DNA of 39,289 nt from positions 1 to 39,289 of the forward strand of contig VYFG01000042.1 in the NCBI GenBank assembly GCA_009842505.1, written 5' to 3'. The first letter of the stretch is position 1; every line of letters starts with the position of its first letter. Source of the DNA: Gammaproteobacteria bacterium (GTDB taxonomy: Bacteria; Pseudomonadota; Gammaproteobacteria; Arenicellales; Poriferihabitantaceae). Below the pieces are notes generated by a model. It saw only the letters and a program-made list of their open reading frames with translations. It was not told the origin of the DNA and ran no database searches. Both the position numbers and the translations under genes were made by a program. Below, piece after piece: positions 33,040-39,289 of the stretch.

Positions 33040-33087
33040 ACCCGAACAGACGGTTTCTTTTTCATGATGCGGATGCCCGGAGTCCGG

Positions 33088-33110
33088 CCATGTCGGCGCC
33101 GGCGACATGG
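33088..33110. promoter_or_regulatory. 8-bp dyad at an activator position upstream of metY
   Basis: CCATGTCG (33088-33095) and CGACATGG (33103-33110) are exact inverse complements with a 7-base spacer. The centre (33099) is about 70 bases before the expected start from the TAGAAT box, where activators such as LysR-type regulators bind. No SAM-riboswitch consensus was recognised. Confidence 0.4.
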
Positions 33111-33206
33111 ATGCCTGCACTGTGCGTTTCACAAATCAGGCCAGGCGCCCTAGGCAAAGCAGGGGCGTGCCGTTAAGCTTGCGGCTTTCGATCATGGCTG
33201 ACACTG

Positions 33207-33449
33207 ATGTGCGTTTCGGAGAATTTCGCGTATGAAGACCACGAACAGGCACTGGATTCTGTCCGGCGTGGCGCCTTTGCCTTACTGGCCTGTGTGAACG
33301 ACGGGGGGCATCCCGTGTACCACTCATCCGCCGTTGATCGTGAAGAAGTCAGAAGGTGCGATCCTGCTCCAAGGACACGTGGCGGCCGGGCGGCCGATGC
33401 CGGGGAACCGGACATCAGACAACTTATGCTCGGGGAACTGAGTACATGA
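33207..33449 (+). CDS. Doubtful small ORF before the hydroxyacid dehydrogenase
   Basis: An 80-codon frame (MCVSENFAYEDHEQAL) ends in ATGA, overlapping the dehydrogenase start, as coupled genes do. It has no recognisable domain, no good Shine-Dalgarno, and its second half is arginine- and glycine-rich as in random GC-rich frames. It may be a remnant or chance. Within it, 33231-33296 reads as a 21-codon peptide (MKTTNRHWIL start) behind GGAG. Nothing else was found in 33111-33206. Confidence 0.2.
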   Translation: MCVSENFAYEDHEQALDSVRRGAFALLACVNDGGHPVYHSSAVDREEVRRCDPAPRTRGGRAADAGEPDIRQLMLGELST

Positions 33450-34423
33450 ACGGCAAGAAAACAAGCCCCGTCATCCTGGTGACCCGCAAGCTGCCTCCGG
33501 CGGTGGAAGCGCGAATTGCCCGGGATTACGAATGTATCCTCAACGGGGATGACCGGCTGTACGACGATGCGGAACTGGTGGACCAGTCAGACGGCGTGGA
33601 CGCCATCGTCTGCTGCCACACGGAACACTTCACCCGGGCGGTTATCGGACAGCTTCCGGATAGCGTTCGGGCCATCGTCAATTTTTCCGTGGGAGTGGAT
33701 CATTGCGACCTGGAAGCGGCCGGAAGCAAGGGGATCGTGGTGACCAACACTCCTGACGTGCTCTCCGATGCCACCGCGGAAATCACCATGCTCTGCATGC
33801 TTGGTGCGGCCCGCCGGGCGGGTGAAGGATTCCACATGGTACGGCAGGATCTGTGGCATGACTGGAGTCCCACCTTCATGCTTGGCACTCAGGTCACCGG
33901 CAAGCGCTTCGGCATCGTGGGTATGGGGCGGGTCGGCCAGGTGGCGGCAAGACGCGCCCGGGGGTTCGACATGGAAATCCACTATCACAACCGTCGCCGG
34001 CTGGCCCCGGCGGCGGAACAGGGCGCTATCTACCATGAGACCCTGGAAAGCCTTCTGTCCGTGAGCGATGTCCTGTCATTGCACTGTCCGAACAATCCGG
34101 ACTCAAGGGGACTGTTGAACGCGGAGCGGATCGGGCAGCTCCCCGACGGCGCCATCGTGGTGAATACCGCCCGTGGCGCCGTAGTGGACGATGAAGCGCT
34201 GGTGGAAGCCCTGGGGAGCGACCGCATCAGGGCGGCGGGGCTCGATGTTTTCAACGGTGAACCGGACGGAATCCATCCCGCGTACCGCGAACTCGGCAAT
34301 GTCTTTGTCCTGCCGCACCTGGGCAGCGCTACCGTGGAAACAAGAGATGCAATGGGGTTTCGCGCGCTCGACAACCTGGATGCCATATTCGCCGGGCGGG
34401 AGCCCGCGGATCGGGTGACCTGA
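33446..34423 (+). CDS. D-isomer-specific 2-hydroxyacid dehydrogenase
   Basis: The 325-residue NAD(P)H-dependent enzyme reduces 2-oxoacids to D-2-hydroxyacids, or the reverse; glyoxylate/hydroxypyruvate reductases are the nearest style. The Rossmann motif is GMGRVG (159-164), preceded by VTNTPDVLSDATAEITMLCML. The catalytic residues are R243 in NTARGAVVDD, E272 in LDVFNGEP and H291 in LPHLGSAT. NRR after the second strand (about 182-184) suggests NADPH preference. The start at 33446 follows GGGGAA; a longer frame to 33356 lacks homology. It is convergent with the small membrane protein gene. Confidence 0.93.
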   Translation: MNGKKTSPVILVTRKLPPAVEARIARDYECILNGDDRLYDDAELVDQSDGVDAIVCCHTEHFTRAVIGQLPDSVRAIVNFSVGVDHCDLEAAGSKGIVVTNTPDVLSDATAEITMLCMLGAARRAGEGFHMVRQDLWHDWSPTFMLGTQVTGKRFGIVGMGRVGQVAARRARGFDMEIHYHNRRRLAPAAEQGAIYHETLESLLSVSDVLSLHCPNNPDSRGLLNAERIGQLPDGAIVVNTARGAVVDDEALVEALGSDRIRAAGLDVFNGEPDGIHPAYRELGNVFVLPHLGSATVETRDAMGFRALDNLDAIFAGREPADRVT

Positions 34424-34458
34424 ACGCATCCTCCGGGCCGGCGGGATGATTGCCGTGC

Positions 34459-34641
34459 CTATTCCGCGTCGGGATTTTTCACCGTATCCTGGTACCAGGC
34501 AAGCCAGGCACCTGACAGAACCATCACGACAATCACCCAGAAGGGGGGTTTTCCGATGGAGCCTGCCAAGCCCAGAAGAAAGGAACTGAGCAGGATCATG
34601 CCGATCAATCCGGCGATTACTTCATTTTTCATGGCGTTCAC
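34459..34641 (-). CDS. Small two-helix membrane protein
   Basis: This 60-residue product has two predicted membrane helices (about 8-27 and 33-50) joined by a short loop, GSIGKPPF, and a charged C-terminus. I do not recognise it. The start is a GTG at 34641 behind AGG, or an ATG three codons on. It follows the amidase stop by 39 bases on the same strand, so it may belong to the TRAP-amidase operon. It could also be an independent small gene. Confidence 0.6.
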   Translation of the reverse strand: MNAMKNEVIAGLIGMILLSSFLLGLAGSIGKPPFWVIVVMVLSGAWLAWYQDTVKNPDAE

Positions 34642-34680
34642 AATTGCCTATCATCGCTGATCGGGGTCGCCGGGTAAACC

Positions 34681-36015
34681 TCATTCGTCTTCGTCCAGAG
34701 CCTGCATCACCCACCTAGCCGTACGGAGCAGACGGGCATCGTCCCTGAATTGCCCCACGAGCTGCACGCCGACCGGGAGGCCGGACTCGCCCTGCAACAG
34801 GGGCAGTGTCAGCGCGGGCACGCCACAGAACGTCCACGGCGTGGAAAACATCGGGTTGCCCGTGGCCTCAAGTCCCTTGGGGGCTTCACCCGGTGCTGCG
34901 GGCGTGATGATGGCATCATATTCATCGAAGTATTCATCCAGGATACTGACCAGGAGCGGGCGGGACTCCATGGCATTGATGTAGTCCCGTGCGGCGATCT
35001 CTTGCCCGCGGGTCATCATGTCTTCCACCAGCGGCTCAAAGAACTGGCTTCCCTTGTCGTGAATCGGCCCATACCATGTGGCCATTTCGGCTGCATTGAC
35101 AGTATCCAGAGCCTGCCAGGCAGAATCGAAGGCTGGCCCCATGGTGATCTCGGTGACACGGTCACCCAGGGCGTCCACCACTTCCTCCAGGCCTGCTCTC
35201 GAGCTTCCCTCCAGCTGACCCCAACGGCCGGTCCGCAGAAAAGCGAACCGGGGGGTTACCGGTGGTTCCGACCTGCAGACGGAAAGCAGTGGCGGAATAC
35301 CCCCGCTGCCTGCCGTGGAGGCGTCCTCGGGGTCTGCACCCATCATCACCTCGGCGAGCAGGGCGGCATCCTCCACGCAACGCGCGAACACCCCGACCTG
35401 ATCGAGGAATGGCGACTGGCGCAGTACGCCGGTGCGCGAGATCAGTCCATAGCTCGGCTTGAATCCCACCGTGCCGCAAAACGCCGCCGGACGGATAACC
35501 GAGCCGTTGGTCTGCGTACCCACGGCTCCGGGCACCATGTAGGAGGCGACCGCTGCGGCGCTGCCGCTGCTGGAGCCGCCGGGCGTATGGGCCGGGTTGT
35601 GGGGATTGGCGGTTTTACCGGGCATGAACGTTGCCAGTGCGGCGGTGACGGTCTTGCCCATGATGACCGCCCCTTGTTCCTGCAGCCTGTCCACCAGCAC
35701 CGCGTTCCTGCGGGGAACCCGACCCTCGAACAGGGGGAATCCATGCTCCGTCGGGATCAGCGCGGTGTCAATGATATCCTTGATGCCGACGGGGATCCCG
35801 TGCAGCCGCCCGAGCGCCCTTCCGCGGCGCCGATCGTCATCCAGCCGGTCCGCCTGGCGCCTGGCATGTTCGGGATCCAACCAGGCCCAGGCATGGATAC
35901 CGGAGTCGAAGGCCTCTATTCGTGCGAGGCAGTCATCCACCAGTTCCCTGGTGGAAATGGTGCCGGTGGCAAGCATCTCGGACGCCTGGCACAGACCCAA
36001 TGAATGCAGGGACAT
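34681..36015 (-). CDS. Amidase (amidase signature family)
   Basis: The 444-residue enzyme hydrolyses an amide bond with the Ser-cisSer-Lys triad: K79 in GIPVGIKDIIDT, cis-Ser S149 in PGGSSSGSAAAV, and nucleophile S172 in GTQTNGSVIRPAAFCG. The nucleophile motif has TNGS where most members have TGGS. FKPSYGLISRTG and SPFLDQVGVFAR are further landmarks. GatA is excluded, since no gatB/gatC is near and the C-terminus is unlike GatA. It lies 27 bases after dctM on the same strand, so the transported compound is likely its substrate or that of a related step. No signal peptide: cytoplasmic. Confidence 0.92.
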   Translation of the reverse strand: MSLHSLGLCQASEMLATGTISTRELVDDCLARIEAFDSGIHAWAWLDPEHARRQADRLDDDRRRGRALGRLHGIPVGIKDIIDTALIPTEHGFPLFEGRVPRRNAVLVDRLQEQGAVIMGKTVTAALATFMPGKTANPHNPAHTPGGSSSGSAAAVASYMVPGAVGTQTNGSVIRPAAFCGTVGFKPSYGLISRTGVLRQSPFLDQVGVFARCVEDAALLAEVMMGADPEDASTAGSGGIPPLLSVCRSEPPVTPRFAFLRTGRWGQLEGSSRAGLEEVVDALGDRVTEITMGPAFDSAWQALDTVNAAEMATWYGPIHDKGSQFFEPLVEDMMTRGQEIAARDYINAMESRPLLVSILDEYFDEYDAIITPAAPGEAPKGLEATGNPMFSTPWTFCGVPALTLPLLQGESGLPVGVQLVGQFRDDARLLRTARWVMQALDEDE

Positions 36016-36042
36016 GGCGATGGACTGGATTCAGTATCCCGG

Positions 36043-37401
36043 TCAGGAGGGAATCTTGCCGAAGAAATAGTCGGGCAGCCACAGTGCGATCTCGGGAAAG
36101 ACATAGACCAGCACCATGGTCATGATCACGATTCCCAGATAGGGCATGATGCCCCGGAAAATCTCGATCAGCTGGATATGCGGCGGTGCCACCCCCTTCA
36201 GGTAGTAGGCCGACATGGCCATGGGCGGCGTCAGGAACGATGTCTGCAGATTGAGCGCAATCAGCATGGCGAACATGTACGGGTTCACCCCGAAAGTGTC
36301 GAGCATCGGCAGGAAGATCGGCACGAAGATAATGAGAATCTCCGTCCACTCCAGGGGCCACCCCAGGAGAAAGATGACAATCTGCGCGAGGATCAGGAAG
36401 CCCACGGTGCCAAGACTCATGCTGATGATCCAATCCTCGATCAGGGCATGTCCTCCCAGGTAGGAGAATACCGAGGCGAAGGTCCATGACCCGACAAAGA
36501 GCCAGCAGACCATGGCGGAGGTCTTGGCCGTGAGAAACACCGATTCCTTGAAACGCTCCCAGGTGAGCGAGCGGTAGACCAGGGCGAGGACCAGGCCCCC
36601 CATCGCACCCACACCCGCAGCCTCAGCCGGCGTGGCCAGACCCAGCAGAATACAGCCCAGCACCGCCATGATGAGAACTGCAAGAGGCACCACGGAGGTC
36701 ACGACCTGTACCAGGATCATCGCCGCCGACGGCACGTCCTCCTCCTTGGGTTTGGGTGCCAACGAGGGATTCAGCGAAGCCCTGATGATGACGTAGAACA
36801 TGTAGAACCCGGCCAGTATCAGTCCCGGAAACATCGCCGCGGCGTAAAGGCGCAACGGGGAGAGTTCCGCGATCGCCGCATAGACGATCAGCATGATGCT
36901 TGGCGGTATCAGGATGCCGAGACAGCCGCCGGCGCAGATCACCCCGGAGGCAAAACTGTTGTTGTAGCCCGCCTTCAGCATCGCGGGAAAGGCCAGCATC
37001 CCCATCAGTGTGACCACCGCGCCGATGATGCCGGTGGCAGTGGCGAATATGGCGCAGGTCATCAGGGCCGCCACTGCCATGGATCCCGGCAGGTGCCGGG
37101 CAGCGAGCTGCAGGGAAAAGAACAGCCGGTTGACGATATTCGCGCGCTCCACCACGTACCCCATGAACAGGAACAGCGGGATCGCCACGAGCACGTCGTT
37201 GGACATCACGGAAAACGTGTTCTGGACCGTGAGATCGAAAATACGGTTGTCGAAGATCGTATCCATCCGAAGTTCGTCATAGTACGCGTAGTATCCGAAA
37301 GCCAGACCCATGGCCAGCAGGGTGAAGGCGATGGGAAATCCCAGCAGGACCGTGAAGATGAAAAGGCCCAGCATCAGGATGGCGATTTGGGGGTCAGTCA
37401 T
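36043..37401 (-). CDS. dctM: TRAP transporter large permease DctM
   Basis: DctM is the main transport subunit of TRAP secondary uptake systems, driven by a sodium gradient. The 452-residue protein has about 12-13 membrane helices. It has the family patterns GFPIAFTLLAMGLAFGY, VAIPLFLFMGYVVERANI, GASG-like glycine-rich re-entrant stretches, GCLGILIPPSIMLIVYA, and the C-terminal MFAMLIALNLQTSFLTPPM. I use the ATG at 37401, 12 bases after dctQ; a TTG at 37413 is an alternative. A hydrophilic loop near residue 225 (PKPKEEDVPS) is typical. Confidence 0.95.
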   Translation of the reverse strand: MTDPQIAILMLGLFIFTVLLGFPIAFTLLAMGLAFGYYAYYDELRMDTIFDNRIFDLTVQNTFSVMSNDVLVAIPLFLFMGYVVERANIVNRLFFSLQLAARHLPGSMAVAALMTCAIFATATGIIGAVVTLMGMLAFPAMLKAGYNNSFASGVICAGGCLGILIPPSIMLIVYAAIAELSPLRLYAAAMFPGLILAGFYMFYVIIRASLNPSLAPKPKEEDVPSAAMILVQVVTSVVPLAVLIMAVLGCILLGLATPAEAAGVGAMGGLVLALVYRSLTWERFKESVFLTAKTSAMVCWLFVGSWTFASVFSYLGGHALIEDWIISMSLGTVGFLILAQIVIFLLGWPLEWTEILIIFVPIFLPMLDTFGVNPYMFAMLIALNLQTSFLTPPMAMSAYYLKGVAPPHIQLIEIFRGIMPYLGIVIMTMVLVYVFPEIALWLPDYFFGKIPS

Positions 37402-37413
37402 GTCGGCGCGCAA

Positions 37414-37995
37414 TCAGTGGTGTTCTTTTTCGAGGTCTTCCTGCTGGTGGATCATCATGTCCTCCGTCTCCTCGACGTCATGCATCCTCTTTGGCCAGTA
37501 GCCATCGCGGATGCACATGATGCAGCGGATGGATTCCGCCAGGCCCTGGAGGAAAATCAGGACACCGGCAACCGGGATCAGCGTCTTGAAAAAATAGATC
37601 TGTATCCGCGCTGGACTGCTCCAGCTCACCTCTTTGTAGAACCAGGAATCCGTTGCGAAGCCGTAACCGTACCAGGTCAGGGCGAAGACCGCCGGCAGAA
37701 GAAAGATGATGTAAAGGACAAGGTCAACGGTGGCCTGGGTTCTCTGGGTCATCAGGCGGTAGAGCACATCGCCCCGGACATGGGCATCCTGGGCGAGGGC
37801 ATAGGCGCCCGCCATCACGAATAGCGAACCGTACATCTGGACGCTCATGTCGAACGCCCAGACCGTGGGTGCGTTCAGCACGTAGCGGACGAAGACCTCG
37901 TAGCAGGTGGCGAAGGTCAGGACAACAATGCACCAGGCGAAGCACTTGCCCACCCAGACGCTGAGACTGTCCACAAAGTGAAGAAACTTGTTCAT
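37414..37995 (-). CDS. dctQ: TRAP transporter small permease DctQ
   Basis: DctQ is the four-helix partner of DctM. The 193-residue product shows helices at about 15-37, 50-68, 88-110 and 131-150, with family motifs YEVFVRYVLNAPTVWAFD, AYALAQDAHVRGDVLY, and FFKTLIPVAGVLIFLQGLAESIRC. An acidic and histidine-rich tail ends the protein (KEHH). The sequence MNKFLHFVDSLSVWVGK at the start is typical. It is separated from dctP by 118 bases holding a strong hairpin. Confidence 0.94.
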   Translation of the reverse strand: MNKFLHFVDSLSVWVGKCFAWCIVVLTFATCYEVFVRYVLNAPTVWAFDMSVQMYGSLFVMAGAYALAQDAHVRGDVLYRLMTQRTQATVDLVLYIIFLLPAVFALTWYGYGFATDSWFYKEVSWSSPARIQIYFFKTLIPVAGVLIFLQGLAESIRCIMCIRDGYWPKRMHDVEETEDMMIHQQEDLEKEHH

Positions 37996-38071
37996 GGTGT
38001 ATTGCGTTCTCGACCGGACAGCGGGGTAGAGTTCACGTTATCGAGGGGGCGCCGCCTTGCGGTCCATCGAA

Positions 38072-38097
38072 TCCGGGCCGGCAAGGGCCGGCCCGGA
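38072..38097 (-). other. 11-bp hairpin between dctP and dctQ
   Basis: TCCGGGCCGGC (38072-38082) and GCCGGCCCGGA (38087-38097) pair perfectly with a four-base loop. It is 16 bases after the dctP stop on the transcript, and no T-run follows. Such hairpins in transport operons protect the mRNA of the binding-protein gene and let it outrun the membrane subunits. Confidence 0.7.
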
Positions 38098-38113
38098 CTG
38101 GATTGCCTCCCGG

Positions 38114-39226
38114 TCAGGTCAGGCTGCCGAAGTAATGCTCGTAGGCACCGGCGTAGTTGGGCGCGTTCAGCAGTTCGTAACGCACCACGCGCTTTGCCCA
38201 AGCCATCTGCGACTCGATCACCCTGGCGAAGAAGGGATCCCCCTCCGCAATGCGGGCAGAGACCACGTCCCAGGCGTTGAGCTGGTCCTGCATGACCGAA
38301 TCCGGCGTCTTGTAGACGTTGACGCCGTACTCATCCTGAAGTGAGATGAGGTCGTTGGAGTAACGGTCCTGGTATTTCCAGGTGAAGTCCGTGGAAGCCG
38401 CCTCCGATGCGTATTCAAGGATCTTCTGGTGCTCCGCGGAGAGCTTGTTGAACAGACTCTTGTTGTAGATGACCTCGAAGGCCTCCTGGCTCTGGTGGAA
38501 GCTGCCGAGGTGGTAATGCTTCGAGACGTCCTGCATGCCGAAATCCTTGTCCGAGGTCGGATTGTTGAATTCGGCAGCGTCGATCAGGCCACTCTTCATC
38601 GCCGGCTGGATTTCACCACCCGGAAGCTGAACCACCGACATGCCCATTTCCTGGAGCACGTCCGCCGCCAGTCCCACGGTGCGGTACTTGAGACCCTTCA
38701 TCTGGCTGGAGTCATTGATCCGTTCCTTGAACCAGCCGAGGGGCTGCGCCGGCATCGGGCTGTTGAAGAATCCCACCAGGTCGAGCTTCAGGGCATCCAT
38801 CAGTTCGTAATAGAGTTCATTTCCTCCGCCGTACTTGATCCAGCCCAGCAGCTGGTTGGCGTTCCAGCCAAAGCAGGGGCCGGTGCCGAACAGGGAGGCC
38901 GCCGGGCTCTTCGAATACCAGTAGGCCGTCACCAGGTGGGCCCCGTCCAGGACACCTTTGTGTACCGCGGTCTGCATTTCGGCAGTCTTGACCACCGAGT
39001 TGACTGCCAGCAGGTCGATCTTCAGCGATCCGCCGGACATTTCGTTGACCTTGTTGACGTAGTCTTGGGCAAACTCCAGGAAAATACCACCGCCCCAGGC
39101 AGCCTGCACCTTGAGCACCGTCTGGGCCTGGGCAAGATAGGGAACCGCGGCGACCGCTGCGGTAGTGCCCACGGCAGCGCCTTTCAGGAATTTCCGGCGC
39201 GAGGGTTGCTTTACGTCTTTACTCAT
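38114..39226 (-). CDS. dctP: TRAP transporter substrate-binding protein DctP, Tat-exported
   Basis: DctP captures the substrate in the periplasm and delivers it to DctQM. The 370-residue protein has a textbook twin-arginine signal: SRRKFLKG at 9-16, then a hydrophobic run and cleavage near residue 35 (AQAQ). The mature part has the DctP fold, with AQDYVNKVNEMSGGSLKIDLL, PGGEIQPAMKSGLIDAAEF and LGSFHQSQEAFEVIYNKSLF. Its GGGNELYYELMDAL and QPLGWF segments resemble the TakP/FcbT1 group, which binds 2-oxoacids and chloroaromatic acids, so an organic acid is likely. First gene of the operon; AGGA/GGAGG precedes the ATG. Confidence 0.94.
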   Translation of the reverse strand: MSKDVKQPSRRKFLKGAAVGTTAAVAAVPYLAQAQTVLKVQAAWGGGIFLEFAQDYVNKVNEMSGGSLKIDLLAVNSVVKTAEMQTAVHKGVLDGAHLVTAYWYSKSPAASLFGTGPCFGWNANQLLGWIKYGGGNELYYELMDALKLDLVGFFNSPMPAQPLGWFKERINDSSQMKGLKYRTVGLAADVLQEMGMSVVQLPGGEIQPAMKSGLIDAAEFNNPTSDKDFGMQDVSKHYHLGSFHQSQEAFEVIYNKSLFNKLSAEHQKILEYASEAASTDFTWKYQDRYSNDLISLQDEYGVNVYKTPDSVMQDQLNAWDVVSARIAEGDPFFARVIESQMAWAKRVVRYELLNAPNYAGAYEHYFGSLT

Positions 39227-39289
39227 GTAACTTTCCTCCGAGGTACTTGCAAAATTCCCCGGCCAAGCAGGTTCCTGCCTGACCGGAGG
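39227..39289 (-). promoter_or_regulatory. dctP ribosome-binding site and leader
   Basis: On the minus strand CGGAGGAAAG ends a few bases before the dctP ATG, one of the best Shine-Dalgarno sequences in the window. The promoter lies beyond the right edge; nothing more can be supported in these 63 bases. Confidence 0.7.

Noticed and set aside
33014..33050. GGGTTAGAATCCC stretch that resembles a tRNA T-arm
   Set aside because: The TTCRA core is absent, and no acceptor, D or anticodon stems can be formed around it.
34750..36003. Plus-strand open frame of 417 codons antisense to the amidase
   Set aside because: Histidine-, glycine- and arginine-rich with no domain; the amidase on the other strand has its full triad.

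Overview
The window reads as a stretch of chromosome from a GC-rich gammaproteobacterium, probably free-living and aerobic or respiring. The grounds are the block rpsF-rpsR-rplI-dnaB-alr-radA, a PhoP/PhoQ-like two-component pair, the succinylase-type dapD, a complete system I cytochrome c maturation operon (ccmABCDEFGHI), and the mtaD-ubiG-HAD phosphatase run known from Pseudomonas. rpsF is followed directly by rpsR with no priB between them, unlike Escherichia coli. I cannot name the genus. No rRNA, tRNA, CRISPR array, transposase, integrase or prophage gene is visible.

Layout. 1-2688: two minus-strand genes, an LCM-family SAM methyltransferase and a gamma-butyrobetaine-hydroxylase-like dioxygenase, with two similar TACCA/TGGTA dyads nearby. 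3190-4657: ribosomal protein operon rpsF-rpsR-rplI with its own promoter and a foldable leader; the S6 and L9 proteins carry repeat-rich, charged C-terminal tails. 4805-5134: divergent TfoX-N protein. 5212-9096: dnaB-alr-radA. 9136-10453: two secreted or envelope proteins (FKBP isomerase, glycine-zipper protein). 10523-13048: PepSY-like small exported protein, phoP, phoQ. 13057-14639 (minus): PP2C phosphatase and dapD. 14999-15451: bactofilin. 15525-22644 (minus): nine ccm genes, mostly with overlapping ends. 22735-23922: dinB. 23994-33001 (minus): D-aminoacylase, an unrecognised exported protein, then panC, HAD phosphatase, ubiG, mtaD, rhomboid protease, alpha/beta hydrolase and metY, most of them tightly packed. 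33446-34423: D-2-hydroxyacid dehydrogenase. 34459-39226 (minus): a TRAP transporter (dctP-dctQ-dctM) with an amidase and a small membrane protein.

How the genes work together. The ccm genes deliver and attach heme to apocytochromes c. The metY-to-panC run joins sulfur assimilation into homocysteine, methylthioadenosine/S-adenosylhomocysteine turnover, a SAM-using ubiquinone methylase, a sugar-phosphate phosphatase that may serve cell-wall recycling, and pantothenate synthesis. The TRAP-amidase cluster looks like an uptake-and-hydrolysis unit for an amide-bearing or carboxylate compound.

I do not see a clear new multi-gene system. The best leads are regulatory: a candidate S6:S18 leader hairpin, a perfect dyad where the phoP Shine-Dalgarno should be, a 13-bp hairpin shared by the ends of phoQ and the PP2C gene, an 11-bp hairpin between dctP and dctQ, and a repeated TAGAAT -10 element.
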